Shown: positions 32,940 through 40,823, counted from the stretch's first letter. The stretch: DNA of 50,582 bases from Pseudomonadota bacterium (GCA_023416965.1 JAEZGJ010000046.1:1-50582), one strand, 5' to 3'. Notes: generated from the letters alone by a model not told the origin. A program made the numbers and translations.

Positions 32940-33742
32940 GCGGCCTCCTTCAGGAGGCCGGCCATGTAGTCGCCGAAGCCCTGCGGGGTGCGCGCGGCGG
33001 CGGCGTAGCGGCGCAGCTCGGCGATGTCGGTGGCATATTCGCCCCAGAGGCCGTAGGGCCAGGCGCCGCGAGGGGCGAGGGCGACCGTGTCGACATAGAG
33101 CGCCGGCAGCGTGCCCGCCGCGCTCATCTCGCTCGCGAGCAGGTTGTCGCCGACGATGCGCTCGACGGTGACGATGGTGGCCGCGGCGGCATAGGCCATG
33201 GCGGCGAGCTCGCGGCGCCGGCCGATCCAGACATTGCCGGCGCGGTCGGCCATGGGCGCGTGGAAGATGGCGATGTCGGGCCGGATGGCCGGGATGAGGA
33301 CGATGGGGTCCTCGCCCTCGGCGAAGGGGTTCTGGGTGACGCGCCAGTCCGGCCGGTGAGCCAGGATATCGGTCTCCAGGAGGCCGCGCATGGGCATGAA
33401 GGGAATGCCCTTCTGGGCGGCCATCAGCCCGGCATGGATGGCAGGGCAGGTGGCGTCCACGACCTCGACCGTGCCCTCGCCCGCGGCCCGGTTGAAGCAA
33501 GGCGCGCCGCCCGCTTCGCCGAGGGAGACGGCGCTGGTCTCGACCCGGCGCACCAGCCCTGCGCCGACCAGCTGGTCGACCTGCAGGCCGCCGGTGGGGA
33601 CGCAGACGAGGTGGAGATCGCCGGCGCCGTGGCGGATCATCGGGGCGGTCATGGCCATGGAGACGCCGGCATAGTCGACGGGCAGCGCGATGCGCATGCC
33701 GGGCTCGATCCGGCGGGCGAGGGCGCGTAGATCCGACTGCAC
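32936..33742 (-). CDS. Family I CoA-transferase, subunit A (glutaconate-CoA-transferase-like)
   Basis: The 268-residue protein has the alpha-subunit pattern of this family: a glycine-containing first strand, MTAPMIRHGAGDLHLVCVPTGGLQVDQLVGAG, the PFMPMRGLLETDI segment and FHAPMADRAGNVWIG, the last being the conserved ADxxGN motif. It forms the heteromer with the next gene. The start needs comment. The frame opens with GTG at 33748, but a complete anti-ribosome match GGAGGTGA covers that codon and points to the GTG at 33742, two codons later, so I use 33742. It is the first gene of the minus-strand operon; the operator palindrome at 33779–33795 lies just upstream. Confidence 0.9.
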   Translation of the reverse strand: MQSDLRALARRIEPGMRIALPVDYAGVSMAMTAPMIRHGAGDLHLVCVPTGGLQVDQLVGAGLVRRVETSAVSLGEAGGAPCFNRAAGEGTVEVVDATCPAIHAGLMAAQKGIPFMPMRGLLETDILAHRPDWRVTQNPFAEGEDPIVLIPAIRPDIAIFHAPMADRAGNVWIGRRRELAAMAYAAAATIVTVERIVGDNLLASEMSAAGTLPALYVDTVALAPRGAWPYGLWGEYATDIAELRRYAAAARTPQGFGDYMAGLLKEAA

Positions 33743-33777
33743 TGTCACCTCCCGGGTCCGGGCGCAGCCCGGCGCAA

Positions 33778-33839
33778 TGTTCTATAATATAGAACCTTAT
33801 TCTGAATTCAGCCTAGTCGGCGCATGGCGGGCCTGTCAA
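33778..33839 (-). promoter_or_regulatory. Promoter and predicted IclR operator of the CoA-transferase operon
   Basis: On the minus strand TTGACA (33839–33834) is followed after 18 bases by TAGGCT, then CAGAATAAG and the palindrome with arms GTTCTATA and TATAGAAC (33795–33779). The palindrome starts 44 bases after the -35. The 27 bases 33804–33778 are identical to the transporter promoter at 23052–23078 except for the central base of the palindrome. Such conservation over 10.7 kb, with divergent flanks, implies one regulator for both operons. Confidence 0.78.
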
Positions 33840-33910
33840 TCGGCTTTCGAACCGGCATCGGCCTGCCACACCTCGGCCGAACGGGGCGGGGTCGCTGCGG
33901 AGCCGCCGTC

Positions 33911-33970
33911 TTGACAAGGCGGGCGGGGCAAAGGAGCATGTTTACGGAATAGCGTTCCATCATGCGGAAC
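33911..33970 (+). promoter_or_regulatory. Promoter and diverged operator of the kinase/SDR operon
   Basis: TTGACA at 33911–33916 stands in a context (TTGACAAGGCGGG) very like that of the transporter promoter (TTGACAAGCGGCGGG). The 17-bp element GTTCCATCATGCGGAAC at 33954–33970 keeps the GTTC and GAAC ends with the same nine-base spacing as the two other sites, with an inner C/G pair in place of T/A, and starts 43 bases after the -35. The -10 is not clear. I read it as a weaker site for the same regulator. Confidence 0.55.
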
Positions 33971-34110
33971 AATGAAGAGGCGCGCCAACGCGCCCGGGAT
34001 GGGTCCCCAGCAGCCTCCGACCAGAGCCGGCCCCGTAGGGCGACCGCCGCAAGCCGGCCGTCCCGCTCCCCTTGGGCCACCCCCGTCCGTCCAGAGAAAG
34101 TCCGACCTCC

Positions 34111-35067
34111 ATGCCCCACGATTACGACGTCAGCGTCTGCGGTACCTACATCCTCGACATTCTCGGCGTGCCGGTGACCGAGATCCCGCCCGGCGGCGGC
34201 CGGCTCTTCGTCGACGAGATCAAGCTCACCGTGGCGGGAACCGCGGGGGGCACGGCGCTGCCCTGCGGCCGCCTCGGGCTGAAGACGCTGGCCGTCGGTG
34301 CGGTCGGGGACGACGAGAAGGCCGACTGGCTCATCGGCGCGCTCGCCCGCGAGAGCATCGACACGGCGGGCATGGACCGCCTCTCCGGAGTGCCGACCTC
34401 CGCCACCATCCTGCCGATCCGCCCCGACGGCTCGCGTCCGGCGCTGCATGCCAAGGGCGCGTCCCGGCAGTGGCGCATCTCGCCGGAGGTGCAGCAGAAG
34501 GCGCTGGGCGCCAAGGTGCTGCATTTCGGCGGCGTCGGCTCGCTGCCCGCCATGGACGGGGCGCCGACGGCGGCACTCCTCGCCGCCGCCAAGGCGGCCG
34601 GCTGCATCACCACCCTCGACCTGATCGCGGCCGGTCCCGGCGCGCTCGACCTCCTCGGGCCGACGCTGCCCCATGTCGATTTCTTCATGCCGAGCATCGA
34701 GGAGACGGCGGCCATGGTGGGCAGCCACGATCCCGCCACCTGCGCCCGCTTCTTCCTGGAGCGCGGCGTCGGCGCCTGCGCCATCTCCCTCGGCGGCGAG
34801 GGGTCCTTCGTCATGACCCGCGACGGCCGTCATTTCGCGGTGCCCGCCTTCGCGATCGCGGTCCGCGACACGACGGGTTGCGGCGACGCCTATACGGCGG
34901 GGTTCATCGCCGGCCTCGTCCGCAACTGGGACCTCAAGGACTGCGCGCGCCTCGCCACCGCCACCGCGGCGCTGGTCGCCACCGGCCTCGGCTCCGGCGC
35001 CAACGTCACCTCCTTCGACGATACGGTGCGCGCCATGAATTCGCTCCCCGTGCGCACTGCGGCCTGA
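34111..35067 (+). CDS. PfkB-family carbohydrate/nucleoside kinase
   Basis: The 318-residue protein has the ribokinase-fold signatures: the early VCGTYILDILG strand, the TAGGTALPCGRLG segment near 46–60 that replaces the usual GG/N motif, and the C-terminal DTTGCGDAYTAGFIAGL motif with catalytic base D259. ATP is expected to phosphorylate a sugar, sugar acid or related alcohol. The ATG at 34111 sits just after a GACCTCC stretch and matches the family start. The SDR gene follows after 38 bases. Together with the aldolase on the other side of the divergent promoter, the kinase suggests that the substrate, or one cleavage fragment, is a hydroxylated carbon chain; this is inference. Confidence 0.92.
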   Translation: MPHDYDVSVCGTYILDILGVPVTEIPPGGGRLFVDEIKLTVAGTAGGTALPCGRLGLKTLAVGAVGDDEKADWLIGALARESIDTAGMDRLSGVPTSATILPIRPDGSRPALHAKGASRQWRISPEVQQKALGAKVLHFGGVGSLPAMDGAPTAALLAAAKAAGCITTLDLIAAGPGALDLLGPTLPHVDFFMPSIEETAAMVGSHDPATCARFFLERGVGACAISLGGEGSFVMTRDGRHFAVPAFAIAVRDTTGCGDAYTAGFIAGLVRNWDLKDCARLATATAALVATGLGSGANVTSFDDTVRAMNSLPVRTAA

Positions 35068-35105
35068 CCCCGCCCGACCCATCCCCCACCTGCCTGGAAA
35101 CGCCC

Positions 35106-35852
35106 ATGACACGCCATGCCATCATCACCGGAGCGAGCCGCGGCATCGGTCGCGCGATTGCCCTCGGTCTCGCCGGACGCGGCTATGACCTCGCCCTCAC
35201 CGACATCGCCGCGCAGGAGGGGACACTCGCGCAGACGGCCGGAGAGGTGCGCGCCCTCGGGCGGCGCTGCGTCACCATCATCGCCGACGTCGCCAGGCCC
35301 GAGGATTGCCGCCGCACCGCCGCCGAGGCACTGGCCGGGCTCGGCCATGTCGACGTCCTCGTCAACAATGCCGGCATCCTGAAGCTCGCCTCCATCGAGG
35401 AGCTGACGCCGGAGGTCTGGGACCAGACCATGACGGTCAACGCCCGCGGTGTCTTCCAGATGACCCAGGCGGTGATGCCGCACATGCGCGAGCGCAAGTA
35501 CGGCCGCATCGTCAACATCGCCTCGCTGGCGGCGCGCACCGGCGGCCCGGGCCAGTCGCACTATGCCGCCTCGAAGTCGGCGGTGGTCGGCTTCACCCGC
35601 GTCTCCTCCATGGAGCTCGGCCAGTACGGCATCACCGTCAATGCGGTCTGCCCGGGCATCATCGTCACCGAAATGGGCATGAACAACCTGCGCGATCCCG
35701 AGCGCGTCGCCCATTTCGAGCGCGTCACCGACCTGCACCGGCTCGGCCAGCCGGAGGACGTGGTGGGCCCCGTCGCCTTCTTCGCCTCCGATGATTCCGC
35801 CTTCGTCACCGGCCAGGCGCTGAACGTCGACGGCGGCATCTTCTACAGCTGA
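35106..35852 (+). CDS. Short-chain dehydrogenase/reductase (FabG-like SDR)
   Basis: This 248-residue oxidoreductase has TGASRGIG (residues 8–15), an acidic residue after the second strand (ALTDIA), which suggests NAD+ preference, then the NNAG motif, the catalytic serine in NIASLAA, YAASK, and the PGIIVTEMG segment. The C-terminus GQALNVDGGIFYS is typical of catabolic FabG-like enzymes that oxidise polyols, sugar acids or hydroxy acids. It is the second gene of the kinase operon and is followed by two hairpins and the IclR gene, 161 bases later. An alcohol-to-ketone oxidation in the island's pathway is likely; the substrate is unknown. Confidence 0.94.
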   Translation: MTRHAIITGASRGIGRAIALGLAGRGYDLALTDIAAQEGTLAQTAGEVRALGRRCVTIIADVARPEDCRRTAAEALAGLGHVDVLVNNAGILKLASIEELTPEVWDQTMTVNARGVFQMTQAVMPHMRERKYGRIVNIASLAARTGGPGQSHYAASKSAVVGFTRVSSMELGQYGITVNAVCPGIIVTEMGMNNLRDPERVAHFERVTDLHRLGQPEDVVGPVAFFASDDSAFVTGQALNVDGGIFYS

Positions 35853-35860
35853 TCCGTCAG

Positions 35861-35908
35861 GCTCCTGTGGAGCGATGGTAATCCTCCCGCGGCAGTCTGC
35901 GGGAGGAT
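35861..35908 (+). terminator. Two tandem hairpins after the SDR gene
   Basis: GCTCC-TGT-GGAGC (35861–35873) is followed by a perfect 10-bp stem, ATCCTCCCGC/GCGGGAGGAT, at 35881–35908 with an 8-base loop and a short TGTTGT tail. They probably end the kinase/SDR transcript before the IclR gene. Confidence 0.7.
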
Positions 35909-36013
35909 GTTGTAACGTCCGTGCAGTCGCGTATAGGTCGTCCTTGTCGCCGGAATGTACCGGTGCCATGCCTCGCCTCGGCCGAAGCGCCACAAGAAGG
36001 TCGATCGTCGCCC

Positions 36014-36775
36014 ATGGACAAGGCTTTCCGTAAGGGTCTGCGTCTCCTCGAAACACTGGCGCGCAGCGAAAAGCCTCGTGGCATCACCGATCTGGCGACG
36101 GAACTCGGCTTCACCAAGAGCAACGTCCATCGCGTGCTCTCGACGCTGCAGGCCGAGGGCTATGTCGAGCAGATCGCGGCGAACAGCACCTATCAGCTGA
36201 CGACCAAGCTCTGGGAACTCGGCAACGACGTCATGCGGCGGATGGACCTGATCCAGATCGCCCGGCCCGCCATGGCGCGCCTCGCCGAGGCGACCGGCGA
36301 GACCGTGCACCTGTCGGTGCTGCGCGGCACCGACGTCATCTATCTCGACAAGATCGAGAGCGCCCATCACATCCGCGCCCATACCAGCGTCGGCATGCGG
36401 GCGCCGGCCTTCACCATGGCGACGGGCAAGGCCATGCTCGCCCATCTGCCGGACAGCTATCTGGAGCTCTTCCGGCCGCACCTGCGCAGCTACACCAGCA
36501 CCACGCGCACGACGATCGAGGAGTTGCGGGCCGACGTGGAACTGGCGCGCCGGCAGGGCTATGCCATCGTGCCGCACGGGGAATGGCGCGAAGGCATCGC
36601 TGCCTGCGCTGCCGCCATCCTCAACCGCTCCGGCGAGGTGGTGGGGGCCATCGGCATGTCCGGGCCGGATTCGCGCATCAAGCGCAAGCAGCTCAAGCAG
36701 TTCTCCGAACATGTGATGGAGGCGGCGCGCACGGCGAGCCTGGCGCTCGGTTACGCGCCGCGCGAGGAGCGCTGA
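36014..36775 (+). CDS. IclR-family transcriptional regulator
   Basis: The 253-residue protein has the N-terminal winged helix-turn-helix (residues about 5–65: GLRLLETLA, ITDLATELGFTKSNVHRVLSTL) and the GAF-like effector domain starting about 80 (MARLAEATGETVHLSVL). The effector-contact segments DKIESAHHIRAHTSVG and TATGKAML-like MATGKAML are visible, as are the late REGIAACAAAI and GAIGMSGP motifs. IclR proteins are usually dimers of dimers acting on 15–20 bp palindromes near promoters of catabolic operons. It stands at the right edge of the island and is the only regulator in it, so the shared 17-bp palindromes at 23.06, 33.78 and 33.95 kb are its probable targets. I do not see the palindrome in front of its own gene. 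Confidence 0.93.
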   Translation: MDKAFRKGLRLLETLARSEKPRGITDLATELGFTKSNVHRVLSTLQAEGYVEQIAANSTYQLTTKLWELGNDVMRRMDLIQIARPAMARLAEATGETVHLSVLRGTDVIYLDKIESAHHIRAHTSVGMRAPAFTMATGKAMLAHLPDSYLELFRPHLRSYTSTTRTTIEELRADVELARRQGYAIVPHGEWREGIAACAAAILNRSGEVVGAIGMSGPDSRIKRKQLKQFSEHVMEAARTASLALGYAPREER

Positions 36776-36870
36776 GCGGGCCGAGGGGCGCCCGCGCACT
36801 GTCATGATCTGCGACACCGTGTGGGCTATGGTCGGCGAACCGCACCCTTGCCTTCCGTCTCCGTTTCGCT

Positions 36871-36892
36871 ATTTTCAGGAATATCTGAAAAT
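36871..36892. promoter_or_regulatory. Inverted repeat upstream of cydAB, possible operator
   Basis: ATTTTCAG (36871–36878) and CTGAAAAT (36885–36892) are perfect 8-base arms separated by GAATAT. The AT-rich 22-bp element stands out in very GC-rich surroundings, about 160 bases before the cydA start. It looks like a dimeric repressor or activator site for redox- or oxygen-responsive control. I cannot name the regulator. Confidence 0.55.
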
Positions 36893-37052
36893 TCGAAAAC
36901 CCGGAATGCCCCCGATGATCCGGTTTCGCCTGCCGCCCGCCATGCGTCTCCCTGCTGCCGCCCCGGCGGGCGCCGCGCATCGGTTGCCTCCCGGCGCCGT
37001 CTTCCCCCGCACCGGCCCGTCGCGGCCGGCCATCCTCCCCGAGGCCTGAGCC

Positions 37053-38405
37053 ATGGATCCGATCGTCCTTGCGCGCATCCAGTTCGCCGCCAACATTTCC
37101 TTCCACATCCTGTTTCCCACCGTGACCATCGCGCTGGGCTGGGCGCTGGTCTTCTTCAAGCTGCGCTACCGGGCGACCCAGGACCTGAAGTGGATGGACG
37201 TCTACCATTTCTGGGTGAAGGTCTTCGCGCTGAGCTTCGCCCTCGGCGTCGTCTCCGGCATCACCATGAGCTTCCAGTTCGGCACCAACTGGCCGGGCTT
37301 CATGGAGCGCGTCGGCAATGTCGCGGGCCCGCTGCTCGCCTACGAGGTGCTGACCGCGTTCTTCCTGGAGGCGGTGTTCCTCGGCATCATGCTCTTCGGC
37401 TTCCGCAAGGTGCCGGGATGGCTGCACACGCTTGCGACCGTGCTGGTGGCCTCGGCGACGACCCTCTCCGCCTTCTGGATCATCGCGCTCAATTCCTGGA
37501 TGCACACGCCCGCCGGCTTCGAGATCCGCAACGGCGTGGTCCATGCGACGGACTGGATTCAGATCGTTTTCAACCCTTCCATGCCCTACCGGCTCACCCA
37601 CATGCTGCTGGCCTCGGGCCTGACCGCGGCTTTCCTCATCGCCGGCCTGTCGGCCTATCGCTGGCTGCGGAACGACCGTTCGCCGGCGGTCTTGTCGGCG
37701 CTGCGCTTCGGCGTGGCGGTGGCGGCGATCCTCATTCCGCTGCAGATCCTCGCGGGCGACATGCACGGCCTCAACACGCTGGAGCACCAGCCGCAGAAGG
37801 TGGCGGCCATGGAGGGCAACTGGGAGACCGGTCCCAACAAGCCGCTGCTGCTCTTCGCCTGGCCCGACGAGGAGGCCCGCTCCAACCGGTTCGAGATCGG
37901 CATCCCCAACGGCGCCAGCCTGATCCTGAAGCACCATGCGGAGGGGGTGGTGCCCGGCCTCAACGACTTCCAGGGCGAGCACCCGCCGGTGGCGCCGGTC
38001 TTCTTCGCCTTCCGCATCATGGTCGGCATCGGCATGCTCATGCTCGCCGTCTCCTGGGCCGGCGCCTGGTGGCTGTGGCGGCGCGGCGACCCGCATCCCT
38101 GGCTGGCGCGGGTGCTGGTGGCCATGACCTTCTCGGGCTGGCTCGCGACGCTCGCCGGCTGGTACGTGACCGAGATCGGCCGGCAGCCCTGGCTCGTGGC
38201 AGGCGTGCTGCGCACCGCCGATGCGGCGTCGGCCGTGCCCGCCGGCATGATCGGCGCCACGCTCGCCGCCTATCTCGTCACCTACGCGCTGCTGCTGGCG
38301 GCCTATGTGGCGACACTGTTCCTGCTGGCGCGGAAGGGCGCGAAGCCGCAGACCATCGAGACCGGGCCCACGTCCCATCCCAATGCATTCGTGGCGGCGG
38401 AGTGA
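37053..38405 (+). CDS. cydA: Cytochrome bd-type quinol oxidase subunit I (short Q-loop, CioA-like)
   Basis: The 450-residue membrane protein has the subunit I pattern: about nine hydrophobic helices, haem-ligand histidine H18 in NISFHILFP, another haem histidine in PYRLTHMLLAS, the quinol-site helix FGTNWPGF/GPLLAYEVLTAFFLEA near 76–110 and the GRQPWLVAGVLRTADA block near 380. The periplasmic Q-loop is of the short kind, as in the cyanide-insensitive oxidases of pseudomonads and many rhizobia, where the name cioA is also used. With subunit II it oxidises ubiquinol and reduces oxygen to water in the inner membrane. Subunit II begins within a few bases of the stop. No cydX-like small gene or cydDC exporter is present here. 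Confidence 0.95.
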   Translation: MDPIVLARIQFAANISFHILFPTVTIALGWALVFFKLRYRATQDLKWMDVYHFWVKVFALSFALGVVSGITMSFQFGTNWPGFMERVGNVAGPLLAYEVLTAFFLEAVFLGIMLFGFRKVPGWLHTLATVLVASATTLSAFWIIALNSWMHTPAGFEIRNGVVHATDWIQIVFNPSMPYRLTHMLLASGLTAAFLIAGLSAYRWLRNDRSPAVLSALRFGVAVAAILIPLQILAGDMHGLNTLEHQPQKVAAMEGNWETGPNKPLLLFAWPDEEARSNRFEIGIPNGASLILKHHAEGVVPGLNDFQGEHPPVAPVFFAFRIMVGIGMLMLAVSWAGAWWLWRRGDPHPWLARVLVAMTFSGWLATLAGWYVTEIGRQPWLVAGVLRTADAASAVPAGMIGATLAAYLVTYALLLAAYVATLFLLARKGAKPQTIETGPTSHPNAFVAAE

Positions 38406-38410
38406 CAGCG

Positions 38411-39415
38411 ATGTTCGACGATCCCGCCATCTGGCTGCCCATCGCCTTCGCCGCCCTGATGGGTCTGTCGATCCTCATCTACGTCATCCTCGACGGCTAT
38501 GACCTCGGGGTGGGGATCCTCATGCCCATCGCCCGTCCGGAGGAGCGCGATCGCATGATCGCCTCCATCGGACCCTTCTGGGACGCCAACGAGACCTGGC
38601 TGGTGCTCTCCGTGGGGCTGCTGCTGGTCGCTTTCCCCGTCGCCCACGGCATCATCCTGTCGACGCTCTACCTGCCGGTGGCGGTGATGCTCATCGCCCT
38701 CATCATGCGCGGGGTAGCTTTCGAGTTCCGCGCCAAGGCGGAGCCGGTCTGGAAGGCGACCTGGGACCGGATCTTCTTCGCCGGTTCGCTGCTGACCGCG
38801 CTGTCGCAGGGCTACATGCTCGGTCTCTACGTGATGGGGCTCGACCGTAGTCTTTCGACCGTCGGCTTCGGCGCCATCACCGCCATCTGCGTCGCCGCCG
38901 GATACACCCTGATGGGTGCCACCTGGCTCATCATCAAGACCGACGGCGACCTGCAGCGGCGCGCGGTGCGCAGGGCCCGCGTCGCCCTGGTGGTGACGAT
39001 GGTCGGGTTCGCGGTGATCTCCATCGCCACGCCCCTGGTCTCCTCGCGGATCTTCGGCCGCTGGTTCTCGATGCCCGAGATCCTCTATCTCTCGCCGCTG
39101 CCCGTGGTCGCCGCGCTGCTGGCGGCGGCCGTCTGGGTGGTGCTGTCCAACCAGCCGCACGGGCAGGACCGCTTCGCCTGGGTGCCCTTCGCCGGCGCGG
39201 CGGGGATCTTCACCCTGGCCTTCCTGGGCCTCGCTTATTCCTTCTACCCCTATGTCGTCCCGGAGCGGCTGACGATCTATGCCGCCGCGGCGGCTCCCGA
39301 GAGCCTCGTCATCATCCTGATCGGCGCCCTCGTCGTGGTGCCGGTGATCATCGGCTATTCGGCGCTCAGCTACTGGGTCTTCCGCGGCAAGGCGACCGAC
39401 CTGCGCTACGACTAG
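38411..39415 (+). CDS. cydB: Cytochrome bd-type quinol oxidase subunit II
   Basis: This 334-residue protein has eight to nine hydrophobic helices and the conserved subunit II start PIAFAALMGLSILIYVILDGYDLGVGIL, followed by IGPFWDANETWLVLSVG and FEFRAKAE, all typical. It carries no haem but supports subunit I. The ATG at 38411 is used; a GTG three codons earlier overlaps the cydA stop in a GTGA arrangement and is an equally possible start. The gene ends six bases from the stop of the convergent rsmB gene, so a shared terminator, if any, lies inside coding sequence. Confidence 0.95.
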   Translation: MFDDPAIWLPIAFAALMGLSILIYVILDGYDLGVGILMPIARPEERDRMIASIGPFWDANETWLVLSVGLLLVAFPVAHGIILSTLYLPVAVMLIALIMRGVAFEFRAKAEPVWKATWDRIFFAGSLLTALSQGYMLGLYVMGLDRSLSTVGFGAITAICVAAGYTLMGATWLIIKTDGDLQRRAVRRARVALVVTMVGFAVISIATPLVSSRIFGRWFSMPEILYLSPLPVVAALLAAAVWVVLSNQPHGQDRFAWVPFAGAAGIFTLAFLGLAYSFYPYVVPERLTIYAAAAAPESLVIILIGALVVVPVIIGYSALSYWVFRGKATDLRYD

Positions 39416-39421
39416 GATCCG

Positions 39422-40771
39422 TCAGGGGCGGGCGACCAGCCGGGCGGCGAAGAAGCCGTCGAGCCCGGCACGGGCCGGGTCGGCGTCCGGCCAGTGGCAG
39501 GGGAGGGTGCGCAGGTATCCTTCCGCCGTGACGAAGGGCGCGATGCCCGGCAGTTCGTCGTGACGGATCGGGTCGAGCGCCAGTCGCGGCTCGCGCTGGA
39601 GCAGGGCGGCGATCTGCGCCTCACCCTCCTCGGGTTCCAGCGAGCAGGTGCAGTAGACGGCACGGCCGCCGGGTTTCAGCAGCACGGCCAGGCGGTCGAA
39701 CAGGCGCGCCTGCAGCCGGGCGAGGCCTTCCACGTCAACCGCGGTCTTCAGGTGCAGCACGTCGGGATGGCCCCGCACGGTGCCGGTGGCGGTGCAGGGG
39801 GCGTCGATCAGTACCGCGTCGAAGGACCCTTCGAGCTCCAGGGCATCGAGCGCGCGGACGGTGACGTCCAGCTTCAGGCGCGCCATGTTCTCCGACAGCC
39901 GCTCCAGCCGGCGCGGGGACCGGTCGACGGCGGTGACGCGCGCACCCGCATGCGCGAGCTGTGCCGTCTTGCCGCCGGGGGCGGCGCAGAGATCGGCGAC
40001 GGCGAGGCCGGCGACGTCACCGAGAAGGCGGGCGGGCAGGGCCGCCGCCGCGTCCTGCACCCACCAGGCACCCTCGGCATAGCCGGCGAGGTCGGGAATG
40101 GCGCCTTCAGCCTTCAGCCGCACCGACCCCGTCGGCGTCACCGTGCCGCCGAGTCTGGCGGCCCAACCTTCGGCATCCGCCTTCACGGTGAGATCGAGAG
40201 GCGGCTCGGCGGTCATGATGGCGGCGATGGCAGAGGTCGTTTCCGCGCCATAGGCCGCCGTCCAGCGCTCACGCAGCCAAGGCGCGAGGTCGTCGAGCGG
40301 GTCGAGGGAGGCGATCGCCTCCTCCCGGTCGCGGGCGAGGCCGCGCAGCACGGCATTGACGAGGCCCGCGAAGCCCTTGGCCTTGCGATCGTTCTCGACC
40401 ATGCGTACGGCGCTGTCGACAGCCGCATAGTCCGGCACGTCGAGGAAGAGGATCTGGCAGGCGCCGATGCGCAGGACGGTCTCGAGCCGCGGCAGGCCCT
40501 CGGGCAGGCCCTTGGCGAGCCGCTCTGCGAGAAGGCGGTCGATGGTGCCGAGCCGCCGGAGCGTGGTGGCGGCGATCTTGCGGGCGAGCGCCCGGTCGAG
40601 GGCGTCGAGCTCGGTCGGCAGTTCCAGCGCCTCGTCCAGAGGCCGTCGGCGCAGCAGCACGGCCTCGACGAGATCGCAGGCCCGCCGCCGCGCCGGCAGG
40701 CCGGGATGGGCGGCAGGCTTCGGCTTGACGGATTTGGGCCGGGCCGGATGGAAGAACGGGCGCTTGGTCAT
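39422..40771 (-). CDS. rsmB: 16S rRNA m5C967 methyltransferase, RsmB/Sun family
   Basis: The 449-residue protein combines an N-terminal NusB-like RNA-binding domain (about 25–155, with VPDYAAVDSAV and FAGLVNAVLRG) and a C-terminal SAM methyltransferase domain. The latter shows the SAM loop DLCAAPGGKTAQLA, motif IV DAPCTATGTVRGHPDVL with one catalytic cysteine, and motif VI YCTCSLEPEEGE with the other. It methylates C967 (E. coli numbering) of 16S rRNA. A short basic N-terminal tail is present. htpX lies 52 bases upstream in the same direction, a pairing frequent in Rhizobiales. Confidence 0.95.
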   Translation of the reverse strand: MTKRPFFHPARPKSVKPKPAAHPGLPARRRACDLVEAVLLRRRPLDEALELPTELDALDRALARKIAATTLRRLGTIDRLLAERLAKGLPEGLPRLETVLRIGACQILFLDVPDYAAVDSAVRMVENDRKAKGFAGLVNAVLRGLARDREEAIASLDPLDDLAPWLRERWTAAYGAETTSAIAAIMTAEPPLDLTVKADAEGWAARLGGTVTPTGSVRLKAEGAIPDLAGYAEGAWWVQDAAAALPARLLGDVAGLAVADLCAAPGGKTAQLAHAGARVTAVDRSPRRLERLSENMARLKLDVTVRALDALELEGSFDAVLIDAPCTATGTVRGHPDVLHLKTAVDVEGLARLQARLFDRLAVLLKPGGRAVYCTCSLEPEEGEAQIAALLQREPRLALDPIRHDELPGIAPFVTAEGYLRTLPCHWPDADPARAGLDGFFAARLVARP

Positions 40772-40823
40772 GGCGCCCGTTTAGGCTCCGCCATCCGCCG
40801 CGGCAACCGGCAAGAGGGCCGGT

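Larger units (their letters stand above)
33749..34110. other. Divergent promoter region between the CoA-transferase and kinase operons (362 bases)
   Basis: This stretch carries two back-to-back TTGACA promoters with their palindromic sites (listed separately). It is followed by about 140 bases of GC-rich leader before the kinase start in which I see no gene, riboswitch-like fold or strong hairpin. Short frames overlapping the leader are arginine/proline-rich and run into the kinase gene out of frame. Confidence 0.6.

Noticed and set aside
36804..37049. 81-codon frame in front of cydA
   Set aside because: It is Pro/Ala/Arg-rich, covers the predicted operator and shows no conserved feature; a regulatory region is the better reading.
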